From Purshia tridentata (taxonomy: Eukaryota > Streptophyta > Magnoliopsida > Rosales > Rosaceae): DNA of 40,663 nt. Under the pieces are notes generated by a model. It searched no databases. It was given only the letters and a program-made list of their open reading frames with translations, and was not told the origin of the DNA. Positions 31,887 through 40,663 of this stretch are shown one piece after another. The DNA is taken from contig QANT01007099.1 in the NCBI GenBank assembly GCA_003254885.1, positions 1-40,663 of the forward strand, read 5' to 3'. The position numbers and the translations under genes are program-made. Position 1 is the stretch's first letter. Each line of letters starts with the position of its first letter.

Positions 31887-32776
31887 TTACTGGTAGTAAG
31901 TCTTTAAGTGTTCAGCATGCCAGTGGAATTTTTCAGGTCTTCCATCTAGACTGGCGAGGCCATAGGTTCCGGGTCTGATCACTTTAGTTACACGGAAGGG
32001 TCCATCCCAGTCCGGATCAAAGGCGCTTCTTTTTACTTCCAAAGGATTCTTCCGCATGACTAAGTCCCCGGATCGGAATTGTCTGGGTCTAACTCTTTTG
32101 TTGTAATATTTATTTACTTGCTTCTGATAATTCGCCTTGTAGAGGCTAGCCTTGGTTCGCCTCTCTTCAACCAGATCCAAGTTGAAGAGGAGTCGCTCGT
32201 CATTGAGGTGCTGATCGTAAAGATTGGAGCGTAACGGAGGTGCTCCCATCTCTACGGGCGCGACTGCGTCGTCGCCGAAGGCGAGCGCGAAAGGTGTTTC
32301 TTTGGTCGAGGTCCGATGGGTTGTTCTGTATGACCAAAGCACTTCTGGTAAGAGCGTAGGCCAGTTCCCCTTGGTAGCGCCGAGCTTGGATTTCAGAGTC
32401 TTCTTGATTATCTTATTGACAGCTTCAACCTGCCCATTCGCTTGGGGATGATATACTGAAGCGAAGCGAAGGGTGATGTTGTAAGTAGCGCAAAAGCTTC
32501 TAAATTCCTTACAGTTAAACTGTTTCCCATTGTCTGTGATGATCGTATGAGGCACCCCGAACCTGCATATGATGTTCTTCCACACGAAACTGATAATTTT
32601 TTCCGCTCGGGTACTCCGCAAAGGCTCCGCTTCTGCCCATTTGGTGAAATAGTCCACGGCAACAATTGCCATCTGGACCTGACCTGGGGCCATAGGGAGA
32701 GGTCCGATCAGATCAATCCCCCACTGAGCGAAGGGCCATGGGCTAAAAATAGGAATGAGCTGCTCGGGGGGCATGG

Positions 32777-32884
32777 TGGACGTTGGGGCGAACCGCTGGC
32801 ATTTGATGCAGACGCGGGCTATTGACAACATGGATGTTGGGGCGAACTGCTGGCATTTGATGCAGACGCGGGCCATTGACAACG
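32777..32884. repeat. 54-bp tandem duplication in integrase zinc region
   Basis: The segment encoding ARVCIKCQ(Q/R)FAPTS is present twice in frame (second Cys-pair at residues 936/939 and again at 954/957). The duplication adds 18 residues to the HHCC region and would displace one Cys pair from its histidines. Confidence 0.85.
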
Positions 32885-33559
32885 CGTCTTGGTGCAGTGT
32901 TGGCCAGAAGTAGCCCTGTCTGATGGTTTTGTACGCCAAAGTTCTTCCCCCAGCATGATTGCCACATATTCCCGCATGGATTTCCTCCAGAATTGATTTC
33001 CCCATTTCGGGGGTAACGCACAGTGAGAATGGTAGGGTGAAGCTTCGTCTATAAAGTTTCCCTTCAATGATAGTAAACCGAGCCGATCGCCGCCTAATTT
33101 TCTGACTCTCTATCTTGTCTGGTGGGAGCGTTCCTGTTGTTAGATAAGTCGTGATGGGAGTCATCCAGCTTTGTTCCGCATGTGTGAGGATATTGATCTG
33201 CTCCGGCTCAGTCACAGCTGGCTCATTCAATACTTCCACCAGAATCTTCTTCGAATATCCAACATCTGTGGTCGAAGCGAGTCTGGCCAAGGCATCGGCT
33301 CTCATGTTGTCGGACCTCGGAATCCTGCTGATGGTGTAATTTTCGAAACCACAGAGTAAATCCTTGACTTTGGTCAGATAAGTCGTCATACTTGGATCTC
33401 TAGCTTCATAATCCCCCAGAATTTGGTTTACCACCAACTGTGAGTCGCCGAAGATGTCTAGATGTTTGGCCCCTATTTCTCTGGCAAGTCGGAGCCCGGT
33501 GATAAGCGCTTCGTACTCAGCTTCGTTATTCGTGGTTGAGAAGTTGAACCGCAATGCAT

Positions 33560-33644
33560 ATCCACCACGACGAAGCACACCAGGCAAGATTTTTTTATAG
33601 GCAGACGGCCTATCCACCACGACGAAGCATACCAGGCAAGACTT
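33560..33644. repeat. Repeated ~33-bp segment at the RT deletion junction
   Basis: TATCCACCACGACGAAGCA...CCAGGCAAGA occurs at 33560-33592 and 33612-33644 with two mismatches. One copy is the ordinary protease-linker coding sequence; the other sits exactly where RT is missing and is read in a different frame. Confidence 0.8.
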
Positions 33645-33944
33645 TTTCAGGAGGTTCTGCCCTAAGGAAAAGGTAAGATTGACATGCCCCTTGGGTTGTA
33701 CCACTTCTCCCCCGAAACCTATCAGCGCCGGTGTATCGGTCTCAAGCTGTTCATCCTTGAGACCTATCTTCTGGAAGGCCGAGTAGTAAAGCACGTTTAC
33801 TGCACTTCCGCCGTCTACAAACTTCCGGGCCACTGTAACCCCCTCGACTTCTGCCACGATGACCAAAGGGTCGTAGTGGGGGCGAACCAATCCTTGTCTA
33901 TCTTCAGACCTGAAGGTTACGGGGTTCCAGTCTCGGCGTTGTCT

Positions 33945-34208
33945 CTTCGTGCCCTCCACTTCTTCCGTCACCACAGAAAAAGAACCATGGGCATGGCTCA
34001 CCCGACGGACATACTTCTTTTGGGCACGGTTGGAATGACCGGCAGGAGAGGGTCCACCGCCGATGGAGGAGACGTTGTTCGTGCCCTCCACTTCTTCCGT
34101 CACCACAGAAAAATAACCATGGGCATGACTTACCCGACGGACGTACTTCTTTTGGGCACGGTTGGAGTGACCAGCGGGGGAGGGTCCGCCGCCGATGGAG
34201 GAGACGTT
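33945..34208. repeat. 132-bp tandem duplication in gag-protease linker
   Basis: The segment encoding VSSIGGGPSPAGHSNRAQKK through VVTEEVEGT is present twice at 132-bp spacing (GCCCTCCACT at 33951 and 34083). The plus-strand relative at 39415-39550 has one copy. Confidence 0.9.
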
Positions 34209-35338
34209 GGCGTTCCTCACTTCGTCACTTACGACCAGCTCCGCGGTGTTGGGTTGACGATCCTTTCGGGTTCTTGCCAGGAATTGGGGAATCTTACCCG
34301 CTCGGGCAAGAGTTTCCATTGCGTCTCTGAGGGCATAACAGTCCCTCGTTGTGTGGCCATGAGCTTCGTGATATTTGCAGTAGATTCCCTCTTTGCGAAA
34401 CTTCGGAGGGACCCCCTTCATCTTCCTTGGGACAGGAAGCTCGGCTCCGATTTTTTCGTGGATGAGCTCGAGATTGGTATTCAGGGGGGTGTACTCTGTG
34501 AACATTACTTCTCGAGGTGCTCTTCCGCTGCTGGAGCCTAAAGCCTTGTGCTTCTTTGGAAACGGCCTACTTTCTTCGGTTCGGCCCTCTTTCCTTTTAC
34601 TGTTCAAGTCAGTCCCGAGGGCGTCTACTCGACTTTCCCACTCTTCGGCCCTTGCCCACTTGGTAGCCTCGGCCGAGAGCTCGTCATATGAGGTAGGGGG
34701 ATTCCTCATCAAGTGAGATCGGAGATCGCCGGCGCGCAGCCCCCGCATCAGGCAATTACGCGCAGTTTTATCGTCGCAATCTCCGCACTTGGTGTATTCA
34801 ATGTTGAACCTTATGAGGAATTGCTTCAAGGACTCCCCTTCTCGCTGTTTGACGAGGGATAAATCATCGAGATTATAGATGCGGTCCGACACGACCATGT
34901 ATCTGGCCAAAAACATCCTTCGTAGCTCGGCGAAGGTGTCGATGGAGTTCGGTCGGAGAGATCGGAACCATGCCCGAGCCGGCCCTCTCAGCGTGGAAGG
35001 GAAAATCCGGCATTTCGTCGCCTCAGAGGCACCTCGGGCCTCCATTGCATACCTGAAATTGTCCAGGTGGTCTTCAGGATCTTTGGACCCGTCGTATTGT
35101 TCAATTTTGGGAGGCTTTGTATCCCTGGATACCTCTGCGTCCATGATGCGCCGCGTGTAAGGAAGAGGCAGTTCCTCGTCAGGATCATTTCTACTCGTTT
35201 GTCCTCTTCCTTGCTCGGCCTGCCCAATCCTGTCATGGACTGTCTGGATCTGATCGTTAACCAAATCCCGGACAAGGGCGTTCATGTCTTGCGGAATCGG
35301 TGCAGGCCTTGTTTCGGCTATATCCTCCGATCGGTTAC

Positions 35339-36061
35339 CTAGTCTTTGGGAAGCTGGCACGCGGGCTCCCAATCTTTGCAAAACAGGAGGACGCTCGGCA
35401 GGGCGGAGAGGTGCCTGCAACCTTTCATGGATTGACCTTCGGCTCGGCGTCGGGCGTCCGAAGGAAGATTCTTCGGCATGATCTCTCCGGCGGGCATTAC
35501 AATGGCTGGTGAATTGGGATGCTTCCCGCTCCGTTTCGGCTGCCGAGCCTTGATAGCAGCTTGGTTCATGCGTGTCCCTGGCCTGACGCCCTCTTCTGGC
35601 ATAAGCAGCCCTTGTTTGCGAGAGAACGAGGCGGGCATCCAGGAAGTCCATCTGTTCTTCCAAGGGCATGCTGTGGAATCCTGGGAATATACCCCCTTCT
35701 TCCTAGAGGGCTGGAGGGCTGGATGGGCAGCAACGTCGGCAGAAGTGATTTGCCTCCGTCGACGTCCGGGGCTGCGCTCTGGTCTTGGTTGACTGGTTCC
35801 CGGGCGTAGCCCAGGGCAGTCAACTAATTCCAGTTGTGATCTGTGTCGACGCAGCTCTTCTTCCTGCTCAGCCTGCTTCTGCATCAGCTCAGCGTTTTTC
35901 CTTAACAGCTCATTTTCAGCCATTAAGTGACGCTGAGTCTCTCTTAGCAACTTATTGGCTGCTTTGACTGTGCCAGGGGTTTTTGCTTTCTTCCCCTCGT
36001 TGGGGGTTCTTGGCTCCATCGGTTCTGGTGAAGCGGTTTCGAACTCAGAATCTGAAGACAT
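35339..36061 (-). CDS. Chimeric frame: antisense-gene start fused to gag
   Basis: The ATG at 36061 and the next residues (MSSDSEFET) are the start of the antisense gene. After 14 codons the frame enters gag at the Met at 36019 (MEPRTPNEGKK), in frame, and stays open through a gag coiled-coil region until the 8-bp duplication at 35703-35718 shifts it; it ends at 35339 after about 240 residues. A TATA box (36342-36349, minus strand) and the antisense-gene leader lie upstream. Whether it is transcribed is unknown. It could simply be a rearrangement by-product. Confidence 0.55.
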   Translation of the reverse strand: MSSDSEFETASPEPMEPRTPNEGKKAKTPGTVKAANKLLRETQRHLMAENELLRKNAELMQKQAEQEEELRRHRSQLELVDCPGLRPGTSQPRPERSPGRRRRQITSADVAAHPALQPSRKKGVYSQDSTACPWKNRWTSWMPASFSRKQGLLMPEEGVRPGTRMNQAAIKARQPKRSGKHPNSPAIVMPAGEIMPKNLPSDARRRAEGQSMKGCRHLSALPSVLLFCKDWEPACQLPKD

Positions 36062-36645
36062 CTTTAGCTTTTCACCCTTCTTCTTCAATCACCAAAAACC
36101 CTTCATGCGCAGAAACTTAGGGAAAAAACACAAAGAACCCATCCGAACCCAGAAAATGCAGAAAATCAAGAACAGAAGAAGGAAAAATGAGTGAAGATGA
36201 TGCAAACTTACAGTTTCTGGAGAAAATGGATCTTGCGAACACCAGGGATGCAACAAAAATCGCGAGGATGATTCCGCAGCAGCTTCGCAGAGTAACGACG
36301 AGAGCACAAGCACGAGTGAGAGTTTCAGAAAAGGGGAGAGTTATTTATAGCCGAGCTCAACATATCCTAGCCGTCAGAATTTGAAAGGTCGCACCGTCAG
36401 ATTGCGCCACCTGTCGAACACTCATGGGTTGACAACCGAAGCGACGTCTTACTTCAACTCGTTTACAGCAACAATAAATGGGCCTGAAACTCTGAACCAT
36501 CGGGGACTGTGCGCCATGCGTTTGCTGCCACGTGGCAGAGAAGATGGGACGCCAAAGATCGCAATCCAGCCATGCCGAGCTCAGATTCAAGAGGTCAACT
36601 ATCCAAGTAAACACTTCGGGTTTGCCTAGATAGCTGGGGGACTTC
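36035..36645 (+). other. Orphan 3' terminal segment of a Tat element
   Basis: Reverse complement of the 28129-28720 region: antisense-gene start, leader, TATA (36342-36349) and, at the right end, a polypurine tract (AGCTGGGGGACTTC, 36632-36645) abutting the LTR at 36646. Identity to its inverted partner is clearly lower than that of most of the LTR (roughly 88%, by eye). In plus orientation it belongs in front of a 3' LTR, yet the LTR that follows also serves as a 5' LTR. Confidence 0.8.
36342..36349 (-). promoter_or_regulatory. TATA box upstream of the chimeric gag frame
   Basis: The minus strand reads GCTATAAATAACTC, the inverted copy of the antisense-gene TATA at 28407-28414, about 280 bases before the ATG at 36061. 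Confidence 0.6.
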
Positions 36646-37462
36646 TGTTGGCGCTCGGATCGGCATCCGTATAGTCCACGGGTGGATACCTGACACCTGT
36701 CCCCTGCTCATCGCATTGACCATTGACCCAAGGAATGACTTAACTCCGAGTATGTCAGGCCGAGCCGAGGATGACTCAACTCTGATTACGTTAGTCCGAG
36801 CCGATCTCAGAGGTCGGCTGGACCGAGTAGCAGTACGTTGGATCCGCCCAATTGCCGAGGCCGGATTAGTGGTCAGTTCGGTAGTGGTTCAGGTCGAGTC
36901 GGTATCATGAAGATTATGTCGGCATCGACCTGCCGTACACACTCTCCAAGGGATATCCATTCAAGTGTTGAGTGTGCAAAAGTCTTCTATCTGACACAGG
37001 GATGGCATGACTTGACGGTTGCTTCGTCCCTTCACCAACCTACCATGCCTGCATTTAATGATCAAGTGGCCTAGTGGGCGAGATGAGCGACGCAGATGTC
37101 TCCACGTGGCCCAGTGACAACCGTCCATCTTCATGCAGGTATCTGGTATTTTGCCTATAAATAGCCCATTTCTCCCACCTTCAAGGGGATCGAGAAAAAG
37201 AGAGAGAGAAAATATACAGAAAACTAATATCATCTGGATTGATTTCAAGCCTAGCTCTTGAGATAAATCGCGTGATTTCCTTACTGTTTTCTAACTTATA
37301 CACCGGAGGGTTCTTAGCAAACACCTCACTGGTGTAAGTCCCCACTGTTGTCCTCCATTTTCGTACAGGAGTTGTCAAAGATATAAGATCAAAGGAGCAA
37401 AACCAAGTCTACCCTTCCTCATCCACGTTGGTTCAGAAGACGTCCAGTTTTTTGCATCAACA
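36646..37462 (+). repeat. LTR (817 bp), 5' LTR of plus-strand Tat element
   Basis: Begins TGTTGGCGCTCGG after a polypurine tract and ends TTTTTTGCATCAACA right before a primer-binding site. TATAAATA lies at 37156-37163 (plus strand). The 3' two-thirds (36911-37462 against 27348-27899) differ at about one position, while the first ~230 bases differ at ten or more positions plus a 36-bp indel. Confidence 0.93.
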
Positions 37463-37463
37463 G

Positions 37464-37483
37464 ATTGGCGCCGTCTGTGGGAA
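37464..37483 (+). promoter_or_regulatory. Primer-binding site of Tat element
   Basis: ATTGGCGCCGTCTGTGGGAA starts two bases after the LTR. This wording is commonly seen after 5' LTRs of Tat-lineage plant elements. The exact primer tRNA is not assigned here. Confidence 0.75.
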
Positions 37484-37556
37484 GCTGACGTAATTCGCTA
37501 AGCCGTCGTGCAAGCTGCCTCCTCCTACTTTTATCAACACCTTAGTCATCGCAATT

Positions 37557-40500
37557 ATGAGTCAGGAAAGCCACCGTACTGTTTCTCAGTTAAGGGCTTC
37601 AGAGGGAACTCCTCCGATGGAGCCAAGAACCCCTAACGAAGGGAAGAAAGCAAAAACCTCTAGCACAGTCAAAACAGCCAATAAATTGCTAAGAGAGACT
37701 CAGCGTCACTTAATGGCTGAAAATGAACTGTTGAGAAAAAACGCTGAGCTGATGCAGAAGCAAGCTGAGCAAGAAGAAGAGCTGCGTCGGCACAGGTCAC
37801 AACTGGAATTGGTTAACCGCCCTGGGTTACGCCCTGGGACCAGTCAACCAAGATCCGAGCACAGCCCCGGACGTCGACAGAGGCAAGTCACCTCTGCCGA
37901 CATTGCTGCCCATCCAGCCCTCCAGGAAGAAGGGGGCATATTCCCGGGCTTCCACAGCATGCCCTTGGAAGAACAGATGGACTTCCTGAACGCCCGCCTC
38001 GTTCTCTCGCAAAAAAAGGCTGCTTATGCCAGAAGAGCGCGTCGGGCCAGGGACACGCCCGAACCGAGCGGCTATCAAGGCTCGGCAGCCGAAACAGAGC
38101 GGGAAGCGTCCCAGTTCACCAGCCACTGTGATGCCCGCCGGAGAGACCGTGCTGAAGAATCTTCCTCTGGGCACCTGACGCCGAGCCGAAGGTCAGTCCA
38201 TGAAAGGTTGCAGGCACCTCTCCGCCCCGCCGAACGTCCTCCTGTTTCACAAAGACTGGGAACCCGCGTGCCAGCTTCCCAGAGACTGGGTGCCCGATCG
38301 GAGAAAATAGCCGAAACAAGGCCCGCACCGATACCGCAAGACATGAACGCCCTTGTCCGGGATTTGGTTAACGATCAGATCCGGACAGTCCATGACAGGA
38401 TTGGGCAAGCCGAACGAGGAAGAGGACAAACGAGTAGAATTGATCCTGACGAGGAATTACCTCTTCCTTACACGCGGCGCATCATGGACGCAGAGGTATC
38501 CAGGGATACAAAGCCTCCCAAAATGGATCAGTACGATGGGTCCAAAGATCCTGAAGATCATCTGGACAATTTCAGGTATGCGATGGAGGCTCGAGGTGCC
38601 TCTGAGGCGACGAAATGCCGGATTTTCCCCTCTACACTGAGAGGGCCGGCTCGGGCATGGTTCCGATCTCTCCGACCGAACTCCATCGACACCTTCGCCG
38701 AGCTGCGAAGGATGTTTTTGGCCAGATACATGGTTGTGTCGGACCGCATCTACAATCTTGACGATTTGTCCCTCGTCAAATAGCAGGAAGGGGAGTCCTT
38801 AAAACAATTCCTCATAAGGTTTAATGTTGAGTACACCAAGTGCGGGGATTGCGATGATAAAACTGCGCGCAATTGCCTGATGCGGGGGCTGCGCGCCGGC
38901 GACCTCCGATCTCACTTAATGAGGAATCCCCCTACCTCATATGATGAGCTCTCGGCCGAAGCTACCAAATGGGCAAGGGCCGAAGAGTGGGAAAGTCGAG
39001 TGGATGCCCTCGGGACTGACTTGAACAGCAAAAGGAAAGAGGGCCGAACCGAAGAAAGTAGGCTGTTTCCAAAGAAGCAGAAAGCTTCAGGCTCCAGCAG
39101 CGGGAGAGCGCCTCGAGAGGTAATGTTCACGGAGTACACTCCCTTGAATACCAATCTCGAGCTCATCCACGAAAAAATCGGAGCCGAGCTTCCTGTCCCA
39201 AGGAAGATGAAGGGGGTCCCTCCGAAGTTTCGCAAAGAGGGAGTCTACTGCAAATATCACGAGGCTCATGGCCACACAACGAGGGATTGTTATGCCCTCA
39301 GAGACGCAGTAGAAACTCTCGCCCGAGCGGGCAAGATTCCCCAATTCCTGGCAAGAACCCGAAAGGATCGTCAACCTAACACTGCGGAACTGGTCGTAAG
39401 TGATGAAGTGAGGAATGCCAACGTCTCCTCCATCGGCGGTGGACCCTCTCCTGCTGGTCATTCCAACCGTGCCCAAAAGAAGTATGTCCGTCGGGTGAGC
39501 CATGCCCATGGTTCTTTTTCTGTGGTGACGGAAGAAGTGGAGGGCACGAAGAGACAACGCCGAGACTGGAACCCCGTAACCTTCAGGTCTGAAGATAGAC
39601 AGGGATTGGTTCGCCCCCACTACGACCCTTTGGTCATCGTGGCAGAAGTCGAGGGGGTTACAGTGGCCCGGACGTTTGTAGACGGCGGAAGTGCAGTAAA
39701 CGTGCTTTACTACTCGGCCTTCCAGAAGATAGGTCTCAAGGATGAACAGCTTGAGACCGATACACCGGCGCTGATAGGTTTCGGGGGAGAAGTGGTACAA
39801 CCCAAGGGGCATGTCAATCTTACCCTTTCCTTAGGGCAGAACCTCCTGAAAAAGTCTTGCCTGGTGTGCTTCGTCGTAGTGGATAGGCCGTCTGCCTATA
39901 ATATCATTTTAGGACGACCCGCGCTGGTCGACCTGAACTGTATTGTCCACTATGCCGATCTCCTACTTAAATGCCCGGTAGGAGAAAGTTGCATAACAAT
40001 AAGGGGCGACCAATGTTCGGCTAGGACCTGTTACGCAGCGTCCATCAACCAGAAGGAGAACATTGGTGGTGCTGAGGAAATGAACATCATATCCGAACCA
40101 ACCGGATTATGCACGCACAAGGTGTCTGCCCTGACAGACGAGCCGAATCCTGCCAAGCTTTCCGCAGCAGAAAGTTGGGAGGAGGTACGAATTTTTGAGG
40201 ACCGACCAGACCGGCTCATCAAAATTGGGATTAAGTTGGGATCGGTTCAAAAGGCAAATCTGCTCACCTTTCTAAAGTCGAACGCCGAAGTTTTCGCATG
40301 GTCATACGATGACATGCCAAGAATATCTTCGGAAGTCATTACGCATAAACTGAATATCGATCCCACATTCAAGCCGGTCAGGCAAAAGCGAAGAGCGTAC
40401 GATTCCACTCGATACGCGGCCATGGCTGAAGAAGTTTCGAAGTTGCAGAAAAATGGCTTCATCAGAGAGGTCTATTATCCGGATTGGTTGGCCAACGTGG

Positions 40501-40663
40501 TCATGGTCAAGAAAAGCAACGGGAAGTGGAGAATGTGCGTCGACTTCACTGATCTGAACAAGGCCTGCCCAAAGGACAGTTTCCCTCTCCCTAGAATCGA
40601 TCAATTGGTAGATGCCACCGCTGGTCATGAACTCCTCAGCTTCATGGATGCATATTCGGGATA
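37557..40663 (+). pseudogene. Tat gag-pol (partial), one TAG in gag
   Basis: From ATG at 37557 one frame runs to the window edge with a single in-frame stop, TAG at 38781-38783, where the minus-strand relative has a Gln codon. Order: gag coiled coil (about 37650-37790), gag core (about 38510-38990, with the stop inside it), zinc knuckle CX2HX4HX4C (about 39249-39290), and protease with VDGGS (Asp codon 39681-39683). A spacer leads to reverse transcriptase from about 40400 (NGFIREVYYPDW, KWRMCVDFTDLNKACPKDSF), cut by the window before the catalytic YxDD. Unlike the minus-strand copy, RT is present here and the 132-bp duplication is absent. It is nearly intact and young-looking. Confidence 0.92.

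Larger units (their letters stand above)
27348..36019 (-). mobile_element. Tat-lineage Ty3/gypsy element, 5' truncated, minus strand
   Basis: Reading from right to left: gag from 36019, gag-pol to 31887, a 3' non-coding region with a 74-bp array, an antisense gene (28693-31072, plus strand), a polypurine tract, and a 3' LTR (27348-28128). The 5' LTR, primer site and first gag codons are missing, replaced by an inverted 3' terminal segment. Reverse transcriptase is deleted. The H-rich zinc knuckle, the archaeal-type RNase H wording and the antisense gene next to the 3' LTR are hallmarks of the Tat lineage. Confidence 0.9.
31887..36019 (-). pseudogene. Tat gag-pol lacking reverse transcriptase
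   Basis: An open frame of 1,260 codons runs from ATG at 35669 to 31887. Gag core is at about residues 180-345, a knuckle C431-H434-H439-C444 (CX2HX4HX4C), and a protease with VDGGS (Asp about 619). RNase H of the archaeal-like Tat type is present but lacks its N-terminal part (residues about 704-800, TTNNEAEYEAL ... RADALARLAS). Integrase has a zinc-binding region (about 898-955) and a DD35E core at Asp1006, Asp1046 and Glu1082. RT and the start of RNase H are deleted at residues about 692-703 (near 33560-33600) without loss of frame. The upstream gag (36019-35670) is in another frame because of an 8-bp duplication at 35703-35718. Gag, protease and integrase could in principle be made from 35669, but the copy cannot reverse transcribe itself. 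Confidence 0.92.
36646..40663 (+). mobile_element. Tat-lineage Ty3/gypsy element, plus strand, right end outside window
   Basis: LTR 36646-37462, primer site, then gag-protease-RT in a single frame to the window edge. It is a relative of the minus-strand element, with similar but not identical proteins, so the two are separate family members and not a simple duplication. Its RNase H, integrase, antisense gene and 3' LTR would lie beyond 40663. Confidence 0.9.

Noticed and set aside
33684..34541. 285-codon plus-strand frame
   Set aside because: It is the antisense shadow of the Tat gag-protease frame, and the same shadow recurs opposite the plus-strand copy (39087-39812).
38781..38783. TAG in gag as a programmed readthrough stop
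   Set aside because: It lies inside the gag core, not at the gag-pol boundary, the minus-strand relative has a sense codon there, and the context lacks a clear readthrough signal.

Overview
The window looks like nuclear DNA of a flowering plant, most likely a eudicot. It has Ty3/gypsy LTR retrotransposons of two lineages, CACTA and Mutator-like DNA transposons, a SINE, an elongator tRNA-Met gene with the short intron typical of plants, and one short three-exon heavy-metal-associated (HMA) domain gene with GT..AG introns. The species cannot be fixed from the sequence. Single Ns (1915, 7050, 23587, 28454, 31110) mark unresolved bases, mostly in poly-T runs or next to repeats.

Layout. 1-3400: AT-rich intergenic DNA with a tRNA-derived SINE (minus), a ~94-bp duplication and a 27-bp minisatellite. 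3439-7681: a complete but defective chromovirus (minus) with 606-bp LTRs about 98% identical; its gag-pol carries two in-frame stops before a frameshift, one stop after it, and a deletion that fuses reverse transcriptase directly to the C-terminal chromodomain. 7682-13800: AT-rich DNA without a gene I can support. 13819-16807: a decayed Mutator-like (MULE) transposase gene (minus). 17752-17936: a CACTA-type MITE with a 3-bp target duplication. 18764-19587: the only ordinary protein-coding host gene, a 95-aa HMA protein (minus). 20793-20877: tRNA-Met(CAT). 21279-23390: a cluster of three fold-back elements. 23405-26797: a CACTA-like element full of GGCGACGAAA/GGAGACGAAA subterminal motifs, with a ~340-bp tandem array and a nested solo LTR (26053-26510).

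27348-40663 is GC-richer and consists of Tat-lineage Ty3/gypsy DNA in an unusual head-to-head arrangement. A minus-strand element (LTR 27348-28128, gag-pol to about 36019) lacks reverse transcriptase but keeps integrase. Between its pol and its 3' LTR lies a plus-strand, three-exon antisense gene (28693-31072) that is open across two canonical introns, predicts 708 aa, and has its own TATA box. The 5' end of the minus element is missing. Its gag is joined at about 36020-36040 to an inverted copy of the 3' terminal segment of the same family (antisense-gene start, TATA, polypurine tract, LTR 36646-37462). That LTR is in turn the 5' LTR of a plus-strand element whose gag-pol runs off the window end in reverse transcriptase, broken only by one TAG. 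As a result the antisense-gene promoter and start codon are fused in frame to gag on the minus strand.

The most interesting material is this head-to-head Tat locus with its intact spliced antisense gene, its promoter/start swap, its arm-specific sequence homogenisation and its nascent 74-bp tandem array.
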